Assembly: GCF_000224145.3 (NCBI RefSeq)
Contig: NW_004190413.2
Span: 17,401-81,400 of the forward strand
Direction of reading: 5' to 3'
From: Ciona intestinalis
Taxonomy: Eukaryota; Chordata; Ascidiacea; Phlebobranchia; Cionidae
DNA length: 64,000 nucleotides
Positions 11,294 to 24,100 of this stretch are shown piece by piece. The stretch's first letter is position 1; every line of letters starts with the position of its first letter. Both the position numbers and the translations under genes were made by a program. The notes beneath the pieces are model-generated. The model saw only the letters and a program-made list of their open reading frames with translations. It was not told the origin of the DNA and made no database searches.

Positions 11294-12145
11294 CTTTTAA
11301 TTTTTCACGTACATTTTTTAACTTTATTGTCTAGTAAACGTATTTACGTTTAAAACGAAATAAAATATACTTTTTTAAATTATAATGATTTTTTCCAGAA
11401 TACGGAACAAAACACATTGTTGACAATTAAGGGTAATTATCACGTCGATAAACCCGACATTTACTGAAATTACAAAAAACAAAGCGTCGTTTCTTTCTTT
11501 ATTCAACCAACGTTAAAATGTTCGAGGAAAACGCCTTAGGCGAAATACAACCAGTCAACCAAATCTACACGTTAGCAATTCGTCTGTCTTATACTCCCAT
11601 ATATAACTCAGTAAGGTTTCCAGTCATTTATAACTAGATGTTTGACGTTATAAAGTTTTAGATAAAAGTTCAAGTTAGTAGACCGCACAGTATTTGCTTT
11701 GACGATTTATTATACCCTAAAGTTAGATAATTTATGAAGAATTTATTTAAAACGACGGGGAAATCCAAAGTAACGCTCTGTTAAACTTGGTAAGTAATAT
11801 ATATGACATGAAGTCACACAGCACCTACGACTGTAGTTTGGAAGCTATTTCCGTATTTACTTGTCTATATTCGGCGTTGTACAGTACTATATAAACAGTT
11901 TTATTTTACCAACGTTATAGATAATTCTAAGCCTAATTTAGAGTAAAATTCCAAGCGCAGTTAAAACCAATAAGGCTAGTTTTTTAGCACCAGAGTTTCC
12001 GAAACTACAAGTTACTTAAAACAGTTGAGTAATTAATAACAACCTAGGTTTAAAGTGTCTCGCAACCGTTGATATCTATCTTATGTTAAACTCTATTACC
12101 TTGCTAACATTTGGGATCGTTTCTTTCATAGCGTAGTAAACAGAA

Positions 12146-15100
12146 ATGCCAGGTGTAAAATATCGTTGGTCGTTTTGTCCAGGCAACCGAACCGTATGCT
12201 GCTGTTGCAGTGTGAGGACAGGGGCCTCTGTGATTGGATGGTTTAATTTCGTAAGTAAACATAATAATCAAACTAACCTTTATTCGTCATAATCCTTCTG
12301 TTACGTCATAAGGTGGTAAACTCCCTCTACGTTGGAATGCTGGTGTTTGCGCTGGCAAGGATTAAGGAAGATATACACAACCATATGCAGTTGTTTCAGC
12401 AACAAAACAGGCACGCAACGAATTTATGAACGCAAAGATGTTTTTTTAACACTGTTTCCTTTCCCAGGAGTATGGTTGCGCAGCAGGACCCGACAAATCA
12501 GCAAGGAGTCGATTCACATCATCTCACTGTTCGGCAAGCAGCACCACTGCCGACAGGGATACCATTTCTACAACCCACGCAATCTTTATTTACCACACCG
12601 GCACCATTAGGCACCACGCTACCACCAACAGACACCACACCGCCACCTTTAGGCACCACGCCACCATTGGGCACCACGCCACCATTAGGCACCACGCTGC
12701 CACCATTAGGCACCACGCTGCCACCAACAGACACCACACCGCCACCTTTAGGCACCCTGCCACCATTAGGCACCACGCTGCCACCATTAGGCACCTCGCT
12801 GCCACCATTAGGCACCACGCTGCCACCATTAGGCACCACGCTGCCACCATTAGGCACCACGCTGCTACCATTAGGCACCACGCTGCCACCATTAGGCACC
12901 ACGCTGCCACCATTAGGTACCACCTCACCATTAGGCACCACGTCACCATTAGGCACCACACCGCCACCAACAGACGCCACACTGCCACCAACAGACACCA
13001 CAACGCCACCATCAGACACCACAACGCCACCAACAGACACCACACTGCCACCAACAGACACCACAACGCCACCAACAGACACCACACTATCGCCAACCAC
13101 GCCACATCCGCCAACAATAGCCGCCACACACACACCAACATCAACAACAATAGGTAATCTTTATTTCTAAATGTGTCATGATTATGTTTTAAAAACTTAA
13201 CGTTTGGTTCTGTTTGATTAAATAAGTCAAAAGTTCGCTCTTGAGTTACCACGTATGTAACTATGTGTTACGTACGTATAGTAACTTTGTGGGATGTAAC
13301 TTTGTGGGTGAAAAGTTTACAGCGGTAGCAGCAACACCTCATAACCCAACCCATTATTTATTGTGGCGATTTATGTTAGTTACAAGCTTTATATATTCAG
13401 TTGTCCCACTTTCCCCACCATGCAAAGACGGAGACCCTGCCTCGTGCCAATGCGGGATAGAAAAATTCTGTAAGTTCATTCACCTATTTTGATTTTTCTG
13501 TCAAACTAAGATCTTAAAAGTCGCATACTATGGGCGCGCAGTTCGATTGAAACTAGTTAGAGTAATATATATATATATAGTAGGTTGGGGTAAGATGGTC
13601 CGTGTTTTTATTCTCTTTTGTCGTCCTATTTGGTATAGTAAACACAAAATGTTTACAGAATTATATAACCGTATCCTCACCGCTTTAAAATGTTAATGGA
13701 TATTTTGTGCTTACAGGATCCTTTTTAAGCTACAATACAATATACCAGAACGACATATTTAAAATTGTAATATAGCAGGGTTGGGGAAGACGGGACACCT
13801 TTAGTACATAATATATAAATATCCTAACCGTGTTTTTAACAATTAACAACGATTCATGGGAGTCGTGAGGATACAGATTTATAATTCTTTGAATGTTCTT
13901 TGGTTACTACCAAATGAGACGAGAAAGTAGAACAAAAAAGTGTCCCATCTTCCCCCACTCTACTATATGCCCTGTTGTAACAGCAGATGAATAAAAAAAG
14001 TCTTGATTATTTTTTATTCAGTTCACATCTTTTCGTCAGAGGCATGCCCGAACCACGAAAATATTTACAACCGATGTATCTGTGAACTTATGATACGTGA
14101 GTTTAGACGCTAACTTTTCCTTATTTTTAACAATCCTATATCGAATAAAGTAATCATTATCAACAAAAATATGTAAGCTTCTCGAGGCGTGTCAACTAAA
14201 TTTGGAAAACCAATGTTCTTTTGCGCTGCACCATCATATACTATGGGTTTTACAAACCTCGTGTCTGCGATTACCTGACATCGGCCGTAAGTTTTGACAG
14301 ATGATTGGTTACTACTTGGTTGGCGAAATTGTCATTGAACATCTTTCCCAAACAACTTATGCACCAGTTATATGGACTTTAATTGTTATTTCGTTATTTA
14401 CATTTAGTTTCAAACGGGCCGATCCCGATGTTGTATTCAAGCACCGCAATACCAGCAATAATGATCGTTCTCAGTATTTTATGGCTCACTGTGGTGGAAT
14501 CGGTACGTCTTACTTCTCACTACTATTACTATATATATATATACCACTTCAACGGAGTATTATCAATGCCATTTATTTATCAACACGCGGTGTCGCTGGC
14601 GATGCACGAGTTAGCAAACACTTTGAGTGGATCACTATCCTTCCATATAAAAGGGCGTAGAATTTGGCTCATTACCCTAGCACCACATTTCGTTTAAATA
14701 TAAAGTATTTCCCCATCATGTGCTATACGTTTAAGAATAGTTTAAAATTACTGAAGCATACGGCGCTTCTACGTTATTGCTATTTTGGTTTTACATCGAA
14801 CAATTTATCAAGTCAAAACCTTACATTACTTTCACCCTAAATAAATCCTATAGTTTCTCAAACCCTTTGTCGCCAAGCCTTTTTGTATAAATTATTGGGA
14901 TGGCAAGTAACATATACTTTACAGCGCGTACCAAGCTATACTGCGTGGGTTGGCTTCTTGTACATGACCTGCATCGTGGTACAACCGTTGGTACAACTCG
15001 GATTCCTCGTTTATGCAAACAAAAAGTTTACAGACGCCTCTATAAAGTCGCTCAACAACGTAGTATGGGCGGTATTTGCTCTTTACGCTGCAACCAATGT

Positions 15101-15904
15101 AAGTATCCACGCGTAATGTTCGTGTTAAACTGTTTCTTAACCATCAACGTTAATTGCTTTGACCCTTATTTCAACAATAATCTATATGCTATAGTAGGGG
15201 GGGGAGATGGGACACCTAGCACATAATATCTAAATATCCTGATCGTGTTTTAAACAATTAACAACAGTCTATGGGAGTCGTGAGGTTACGGTTTTATAAT
15301 TCCTTGAATGTTCTTTGTTTATAACCAAATGGGACAAAAAATAGAATGATAAGGTGTCCCATCTTCCCCACCCTACTATATAAAATTTCCAATTAAGTAT
15401 TTATATCATGCGTGTGCAATCCACATACTTTTCATCAATATTAAACTAACTCCTCTTATATAGGTTTACTTTTTCCCAACCATGTACAAATACGTCAAAC
15501 TTCGTAAACGGGAATTCTACCAAGGGCTTGATCAAGGTTTGTTGACGTCAGAAAGAAACCCACAATCCACGAGAACAATGGAGTGAGTGACGTCACAATT
15601 AATTTTGTTGCAGTTTGATTTCAACAACAATATAACCATTATTACGTCACAGTGTATATCTAGAAGACGCTTTTGCCATCGATGACGACATAAATCAAGA
15701 CCGAATCACTTATACTAAAACTGATTATGGCGGTACAGATGAAGGCAACGTGGTAAGGCAATTGTGACGTCATAATACACTGTGACAACATAAACAAAAC
15801 GTTGCCAAACATAATTACGTCATATCCTGTAGGTTGAGTTCGATTTTTTGTCAAAACAAAGAGCATCATCATCTGAACCTCAGCCCCATGACGTGTTCAC
15901 ATGA
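12146..15904 (+). CDS. LAPTM4/5-like four-pass membrane protein with Pro/Thr-rich lumenal loop, ~514 aa
   Basis: Model exons: 12146-12250, 12313-12389, 12468-13153, 13428-13469, 14022-14096, 14408-14502, 14925-15098, 15464-15582, 15653-15752, 15833-15904; total 1545 nt in frame. The N-terminus has a CCCC cluster followed by VRTGA, typical of lysosome-associated LAPTM proteins. TM1 is at about 27-50. A Pro/Thr-rich segment (about 100-285) of repeated TLPPLGT and PPTDTT units follows, then a short Cys-containing lumenal piece. TM2 (341-357), TM3 starting RVPSYTAWVGF (367-391) and TM4 (404-424) match LAPTM spacing. The C-tail ends near residue 514. LAPTM proteins sit in late endosome/lysosome membranes and influence sorting. 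The donor after exon 2 (GTTGTT at 12390) is weak, so that join is the least certain part. A Pro/Thr loop is not usual for the family. Confidence 0.6.
12600..13110 (+). repeat. Coding minisatellite (21-bp unit) in the LAPTM-like gene
   Basis: Tandem units like ACGCTGCCACCATTAGGCAC encode the heptad TLPPLGT. They are followed by a related block encoding PPTDTT. All units are multiples of three, so copy changes keep frame. Other frames also stay open, which creates spurious ORFs. Confidence 0.9.
13578..13690. mobile_element. MITE copy 7, left half only
   Basis: Left end GTAGGTTGGGGTAAGATGG plus 'aaccgtatcctcaccg'. The right half is missing. Confidence 0.7.
13772..13964. mobile_element. Palindromic MITE copy 8
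   Basis: Full length, with GCAGGGTTGGGGAAGACGGG and GTGTCCCATCTTCCCCCACT at its ends. It sits 80 bp after copy 7 in the same intron. Confidence 0.88.
15191..15378. mobile_element. Palindromic MITE copy 9
   Basis: Full-length copy in an intron between TM4-coding exons of the LAPTM-like gene. Confidence 0.9.
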
Positions 15905-18138
15905 CGTCACAATTCGATGACGTAGGATCCAGCACTCGAAACGGGAAACACTTTTCATTGTTTTAATGGCAATCCTGTTACGTGAACGTAACAATCGGTT
16001 ATTGTGTTTAATTGTTTAAATTATTCTGTGTTTCGTGACAATCTTAATTTATACGTCATAATTAAGGGGTACAAAGGTTGGAAAACATCGCGAATTATGA
16101 AGCTTCGAATTAAAAGTATCGAGTTTTACGACCTTGTCCCGCCTTTGTTGGCAAACACTCACGCTTTGTGACGTAAAACGTGGGTCGGGCGTTCAACAAA
16201 CGAGTGTATCTGGAATGTTGCGGGTGTGGTTGTTAGTGCGGCATCGGCCTTCATTAAATGAAGCCGCATCCAGAGCTTCGAAGAACAATCGAATATCCTA
16301 GAATAATAGGGGAACTGTGACGTCATAGATAGGTATATTGTAGGAGGAAATGGTTGAATTAACCAGATACAGAAGCGATAATAGAAGAAGAGTGTTTGTG
16401 TCGCAATATTGTTACTTCGAGTGTTTGTTTTGGTGGAGGTCTAATTCAACACGCGTTGGCCACTGTTGCAGTAGACCAGGTTACGTCAGTTCGGATTGGC
16501 GGTAGTTTTCCGCGTTTTTTACGCACGTACGCATTGTGACGTCACACGCAGACGCTCTGTAAGCGATACGTGCGCCACACTGAGCGTCGTAACTAATAGA
16601 CGGTTTAGGGTTCAGCAACAATGTTGTGTGAGTGTGGCTGCATCCTGTTTTTAGAGATAGAGCCAGAGTATATCACGCCAGTGTTTCCGTTCATGAAGAC
16701 TTCGCATAATATTTAATAGCAGTGTTTCCAGATAAAAATCCCCAAAAAGATTAGTTTACCTTTAAAAACTGGGCGGTTGAGAGATACTTAATAATGCATA
16801 TAACTATGAATGTTGGAGCCGAGTGTTGGCACTGGTCTATATGCAGGCAACACTAGTTGAATGTAGTATTAGTTTATACGATGCGTCAGCGACGAACATA
16901 GTGTGTTTTCATCTACAAGGCAGTCAGCCAGTGTTACAGCAACAACAGTGGTTACTGTAAACAGGTGTCACTACAGCACAGCAGCGATGTTGTTTGTGTA
17001 TTAGCTGCAAAACGTGGCAGTCGCGCAGAAAACAATCGATTCTTCCAATTCGATTCCTATTATCGATTATTACGCATCAATTCGGAATCAGTCTTGTTCT
17101 AGAACTAGGTATTGTGCATTGTGAAGTGAGAATGGTAAAGTTAATCAACGATTAACTAAAAGTTGTCGAGTCTACGTCATAATAAATAATTGTTTAAGGT
17201 CTGATATCGCGACGTCTATTTATAGCTGTCAGCTTCGAGCAAGCAATCGTTTATTATGACGTCACAATACTCCAAGCTAGCGTGGCGTGCGTCACAATCG
17301 TTCTGGTTGAATGAACATTGTGGGCATGTAGTAAAACTTTGAGGGCTTAATTGTTTACGGCGTTTGCCGTTATCGTGCTGTGTTACGTCACAAGCATGGT
17401 TGTTTAGTGTGTTTTTAACGCAAAACTATTCGACAGCGGGTTAAACGCTTCGATGCTCGCGTGCTTCACTGTGACGTTTCAATGGAAAGGAATTCGAGAA
17501 TCAGGCCCGCGGTTTTATCGAAGACAGCGCGGTTTCTATTTATGCGAATAGAGCGTTCAACGTCGAGTGAGGTATATGTGGTGGAGCCATTTGTTTGTGG
17601 AATAGATGCAACAATTGAAGTGCATGGGACATGAGTTTAATTCCAGTTTTCTTTGTAGTTTTATTTTAGATATAGTTTTTTGTTGAAACGTTTTATTTCA
17701 CTTCTGGATCGCGGAAAATGGTTTTTGTTTTAAACCGAAATGTTCGAAATGAAGACAGCAGTTGTGTGGTGTATAAATGGGCCGCTGTGTTTGTTTTGAA
17801 ACTGCTGTAATAATAGTTTGATAATGCGGGATATTATACTGGATATGACGCCATTGTATTGTGTGTCTCAGTGAGGTTTCCGGCTTTAGAATAATTAAGA
17901 ACTATACAGTTGGTTATGGCTGCTGGTGCGCAAATCGATTTTGTGCGACTCGGCTTAAAATCAATGGATTGAGTGCGGGTGGTTAGTGCTGAATTATTTA
18001 GCAATTGCGAACAGGCGACGCTCGATTCGTAATAATTCCTAATTTTTTCAACAAAGACGTTAGTTGTAGAGTTGAATGATATTTGTTGTGTTATTGTTAC
18101 GTCACATAGCTGCCTGAGGGTGACAAACGTTGTGACAA
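15905..18138. other. Intergenic region upstream of the DGK gene
   Basis: It contains the LAPTM-like 3' UTR and presumably the DGK promoter and leader. No coding exon is supported. Several TGACGTCA octamers occur (for example at about 16319, 16538 and 17259). A TATAAA at 17772-17777 lies 362 bp before the DGK start codon and could be its core promoter. Confidence 0.45.
17772..17777 (+). promoter_or_regulatory. Possible TATA box of the DGK gene
   Basis: TATAAA, then GC-richer sequence, 362 bp before the DGK ATG. It is a lone motif match without initiator evidence. Confidence 0.25.
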
Positions 18139-21100
18139 ATGGCCGGGACATCAGATGGAGAATTCGTGACGCTGACGCCCGAAGAGTTTGAAAGGTTGCA
18201 GAAATATGCAGAATGTAAGTTACGTCACAGTTGTTATTGTTGCAAAACGAGGGATGAACAATTCACGTTGTGATGTAACAATAGATTCGTCAAAAAAGCT
18301 CGCTGACGTCATGGCGGAATTCAACGACGGTGGAATATTGTCGAAATACAATAAAGAGAAGGTATGACGTCATAATGCCAAACTAACGAACCAAAACCTT
18401 TTACTTGTTGTCGAATAATCAAAACACCTCGGTTAATTACGGCCGCGGGCATCACGTTATAAATTTTTCTTCGCAAGCTCACTCAGGGCGACATTGAACG
18501 AATAGTAAGGAATTGTATTTCTGTCCTGCATGGTAAAAGTGACATCATCAACCCATGACGTAATGTGTTATGCACGTAGTCCTTCACCCAGCCGTACAAG
18601 GCTTGTTATTAGTTTCATCAACATACTGTGTGTGCTTGGCCATTAAAATCGATTTAGAAATAAAATTCATCCCATAAAATTGTAAAGACACCGTAATACA
18701 TTCATGTAACATACTTCTTATGCAGCCTATTGATTATTCGGGTTTCAAGCTGTTCATGGAAACCTACCTGGACACTGATCTGTCGGAAGATTTCTGCGCA
18801 CACATGTTCAGGTCGTTCCAGAAATCTTCAAACCAACCAAGAACAACCAGCGTTGGTGCGTTGATGTGAATTTACTTTTATAAATAAACCTTTTTTTTGG
18901 TTTTCTAACAAAACTTTGTTTTCTGAATATTAGATTAATTAGATTACAAAAACAGATGAATTATCGGCAAAACGACGTCGTTAAAATACGAATTTGTTTG
19001 TCGATATTAATTTTTTATAATTAATATCCCCGTTTTAGTTTTTAACACTTTTATACAATGATCATATTTAATCAAATTGAGAAAACGCATTAATTAAACG
19101 CAAAACGAAAGTCGTTGAAACACGATATGTATAATTCCAAAACCTAACAATTACAAAAGCGTGTCTGATTTGAAAAACAATTAAAATATTCCAAAATTAA
19201 TTGCTTTAAATTTATGATTCGTTTTGCTAACTATATGATCTTGATTTTATAAAATGAATGTAGGGCAGCATACAGCAATCGACTTGAGCATTCCTACAGC
19301 GCTTGCCTGCGTATCAGTTGCAGGTTTGAAGTAGATCAACTGCATGACCTTATTAAAAATTCACCTTCGCATCTCTATTATTTAAACAAACCATATACTT
19401 TATCATCACAATGCAGTTTGTTTTTACAGTCACGTTATCTTTTGTCATATTGTGACGTCATACATGTTTTTGTTAAGCAATCATTACGAAGGGATTGTGT
19501 AAACAATTGTCTTTGTATACGCAACAATAACACAGAGTTGCATGTATAACGTGCATGTTATTACTAGCAGTCTGCTACAGTTGGTGCTGTGTGTCTAGCG
19601 CGAGTTAATGAAGGATTTGTTTTGATAGGATCCTGTAGCGATAATATTATAAAAAGCATGGGTGGGAACGCTCAGACACACGACGGTAAAGAAGTCAGCG
19701 AGGAAGACGTCGCCGTTACCGTTCTAAACCCCGAAGGTAGGATAATGACGTCATAATTGGGATTGTCGTCACAAAATTACGTTTTTGCAGATCGAGCAAA
19801 TCAAAGAGAAAACAATCGCCTGGTGGCGCCAAAGCAGGAAAATCAGAAGAGTGATCGGGGTTCAAAGTTGATCCCGGGTAAGTCGTGATTAAGACGACAT
19901 AATTATTATTATTAAAGCATCTCGAAACCGCAAGTGTTACGTCATAGTACTACTGACCGACGTCATAATATTGTTATTATCTTCTTCGCTACAACAACAA
20001 AGAATGCCGGGTAAAAAAATGGGGGGATCATTTATACCCGTTTGGAGTTAAAAATAGCCGCAACATGAACTTATAAAGTTAATTGATACGGAATATTATA
20101 TCTTGCTCGCAGATGCTTTCAAAGCAATCACATCTGGTATAACTGGCAACGTGGACAAACCAAAGCAAGCTATCATGCCTGAGGAGCATGAGACGGTTCA
20201 TTTGAAGGACATTGCGTGTTATTTATCTTTGTTGGAAGGTGGAAGACCCGAGGATAAGTTACAATGTGAGTGAGTTCGAATCCCGGCCCAGTGACTCGAA
20301 TACGTGCCCGTTCATTAACACGTACCCGTTATTTTATTTACTGTCCATTGTTAACACGTGTCCATTTCCAGTTGTGTTCAAGTTGTACGATACAGATGGG
20401 AACGGAAATCTTGACAGTAGCGTAAGTGACGTCACATAGGTTTGGTAATTGTGACGTAATAATGTATATTGTTCGCAGGAAATGGAGAGGATAGTCAACC
20501 AGATGATGCATGTGGCGGAATATTTGGGGTGGGATGTCACCGAGCTGAGACCCGTATGTGACGTCACAATAGAGATATAATAGGCTTAAGTGACGACAAC
20601 AATAAAAACGCGCGATCGCAAATCGTACATAAATGGTAGATAATCTGTCAGTGTTACGTCACAGTTAACATATAATTTCGTCTCTTCTCGATACATTGTG
20701 TTCAAACTATGGGTATTGTGACGTAGATAAACCCGATTATGACGTCCAATTGTTCCAGATCTTGGAAGAAATGCTGCAAGAGATCGACTATGACGGGGAC
20801 GGCGTGGTGACGTTAAACGAGTGGATTCATGGCGGTTTAACAACGATCCCGCTGCTAGTGCTGCTGGGACTCGAAACCGTAAGTGTGACGTCACAAACCA
20901 CAATAAAGGAAAGGTGGAATGCGGTTTGTGACGAAACATATTGATACAGATTACCTTACTAAATATAAATTCGGGAATTATAAGAATACGTGACCTAAGC
21001 ATGCGCTACTGCTTGATAACAACAATTGTTCAAAAACAATGAGGGTTATGACTCATAATCAGGAAGTATGCAACTTGCTTGTGACAAAACAATACACCGT

Positions 21101-24100
21101 GCGTCAAATACGCAACACGCGCACTAAATGAGCATCTGTGTATGATGAGTTAGCAATGCAGTTGCTGGTTAGAGAATAGTAGCTTTGACGCCAGTAAGAT
21201 ATTAATATGATACCACAGAATATAAAGGACGACGGCAGCCACGCATGGAGACTTAAACACTTCAGTTTACCAGCGTATTGCAACTTCTGTTTAACAATGT
21301 TGGTGGGAGTTGGAAAGCAAGGACTGTGTTGTACATGTAAGTTGTGTTTGACTACCAAGGCCGGGTTTTGAACCACGGACCTTTATATTTTGTACACTTA
21401 GAATATATATTTTTTTAACTTTATGTTTTTAAATAAATATTTTAACCTTAAACTATATATATATATATATATTTAAACTTAGCACCTAAAGTGGTATATT
21501 GACGTTTAATTTGTGATGTATAGAATGTTGGGGTAAGGTGTTTTCACTCTCCTTTATCGTCCTATTTGGTAAACAAACAATGACTACAGAAATATATAAC
21601 CGTAACCTCACGACTCCAAAACAGGGTTGTTTTTGGTTCATAACACGATTTTAGGAAATTTGGGTTTTGGAGCTCATCGTGTGCAGCTTACCCAGTGATA
21701 TATGTTAACGTGTTGTTTGTGATGCATAAGAGTCCATTGTTTGTTAAGTATTGTTATCTTGTGACGTCAATCACTATGACGTCAGCGAAGTGAAAATCGC
21801 AGGAAAGTAAAATCGCTGTTGTTGTACCACGTGATAGGAAGCGTGAGAATCTGTCTGACGTATTTGACCAGTGTTGCCGGGTTTAAAATAACAGTGTTAC
21901 CGAGTAAATAAACACACGGCGGTTCAATGGCTTTTAAGGTGGGCTAGCCATATAAATCAACTGTGGATATATTTACATATTATTGATTCTGGGTACTTGT
22001 AAATATAAAGGGATTTGCCGTCGTTTACGTTGTGTGTGTTTATGGGGATATTCACATGGGCCGTGTGGTTATTTATGGATCTCTAAACTGATATCAATAT
22101 TTAATGTCGATGTTTCATTATTTAAGGCTTCTGCTGAAAAATGCTGCGTTGCAGTGTATAAGGCATTAGGCAACAATTCGTTTATGCGGTCACAATATAG
22201 TTTATGCCAGAAAATGCATTTTTGAAATTATTACGAAATAATTTCGTTTATCTTCTACCTTTGTTTGCTTATGACGTATAAATATAGACACATAATGGGC
22301 ACGAGAAGTTATGTAAACATAATGCGAGTCGTTCAAACACGCGCGCCAATAAAACTTATGTTATTTTATGAATGAAAGGCAGCCAGATGAAGGACGCAAC
22401 TGAACAGGTACCATCACGCAACTAAAACTAGTGATTATTAGACAAGAATAGACTAACAAGCCTTACTATGACGTCACTGAGGTCAGATTTAGTGTTTTAT
22501 TTTAAAAATCAACGAATTATAATGAGCGTTGTGACGTCACAAGTGTTGAATGAAAATAGAATGTCTCGATTATTCTTTAATTGTGACGCAACAATATATG
22601 CACGTTATAAATAATAGTGACAAATTTCAGGAGATTTGTAAAGCTGAGATTTCATTGTTAGATTGTCAGCTCCTCACAAAGGGGGATTGTGACGTAACTA
22701 TGCGGTTTTACAAAACTTCCTTTCGCATATTTATGGAATCGAAAATCGTGTAAAACGTCGGTTGTGTTTTATAGCCAGGTCGACAGGCGCATAGAGTCTC
22801 AGGAATTGTCGAGTGTTTTTGTGCAAAACATCGCGATTTAACGAAAGTAAGGAAAACAGTTTGTGACGTATTGTTATTGTGTACTGTGACGCAACAATGT
22901 CACTTATAGAGTCGACAAAAACAGCTGTTAGGTGTTTCTCCTTATAAGAGCCAACATTACCATATATGGAATATGAGAAAATCGGCTGTCTGGTTTCATA
23001 AAGGCGATTGTCTGAAAATAATCGAAAGCCTAATTCTCGAATATGACGTTATAAAGGAAAGGAAGATAGCGAGGTTTAAAACGAAATTCGTATTTATGGA
23101 AGAACTAGCATGGCAGTTTAGTGGAATAATGCTGATTGTGACGTTTAAAGTTAATTATTACTTGACAGATTCAGGTGATTGTTGCGTAATAATAATTATT
23201 ATTGAGAAATTATGACAAAGGTTGTACCACAAGTACAAGGTAATTGTGGGAATTTATTTGTAGTTTGGTCGTTCAGGTTGGAATATGTGTAATATGGGTT
23301 TACTGGAGATTAATGTCTGGGTTATCTGTTTGTTTCAACGTGGGTAGTTGAGATTATTGTTCTATGATATATGGGTAAGGTCGCTAGAGTTGGTCCGTTA
23401 CCCGAAATAACGACGTATATGGTAGTTAGTTCGTACAAAGTGAAATTTGAATATTGTATGCGAAGATGAAGTAATATCACCTTAACCGAGAGTCGGGTTT
23501 CAACAGTATTGTGTTTTCTAAACAGTATTTCATATTAAAGCGATTTCTTTAGCTTTGTGAGAATAATTCTATGTTTTTATGTTCCAGTTTGCAAATACAC
23601 AGCCCATGAGAGATGCGTCAATAAAGTTCCCGCCAATTGTATTCAAACTTACGTGAAGTCAGCCAAAGAAGCTTCGGTAAGAATCGTATTTTATATTTTT
23701 TACATAACTGAAGCGGTAACTTTCTATTTTATTGAATAATTTTTTATATGATAGGTAAAAGAAAAAATTTAAAAAGGTATTTCTCATAATTGGACATGCG
23801 TTTAAATAGGATTCACACAATTAATTATTAAATCAAATCAATGAATTAATTAAATCTTACTATAAAATGAATTAAATAATTAATTAAATTATTTATTTAC
23901 CAACTACTTTTTGGCACGAAAATTAGCCTTTTATGGAAATTAAAAACTACTGCGATACTTTGCCCATAGTTGTCACTACTCGTTAATTAATTCTAGTTAA
24001 TTTTTAAACTGAAATTTCGTTTATTTCGTGCCGAGACACTTATTGGTTGTCCACCATACAGAAAAAGCAAGCACCCACAAAGTTACATACGTTGTAATTC

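Larger units (their letters stand above)
10089..12145. other. Intergenic region with tRNA gene
   Basis: The secreted-protein 3' UTR occupies its first ~60 bases. A dispersed repeat (10188-10395) and the tRNA-Thr gene follow. No further coding exons were supported. Confidence 0.5.

Noticed and set aside
12519..13252. Long antisense ORFs (204 and 220 aa) opposite the LAPTM-like Pro/Thr exon
   Set aside because: They exist because a 21-bp repeat without stops keeps all frames open. Only the sense Pro/Thr frame joins the flanking exons in phase.
14178..14286. Possible extra LAPTM-like exon (open frame with an acceptor-like AG and a GTAAGT donor)
   Set aside because: Its frame does not fit the phase of the preceding exon. 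Joining 14096 directly to 14408 is in frame and gives the expected TM2 approach.
22550..23215. Several ORFs of 60-80 codons in DGK intron 10
   Set aside because: They are scattered, lack matching splice sites and resemble no protein family.
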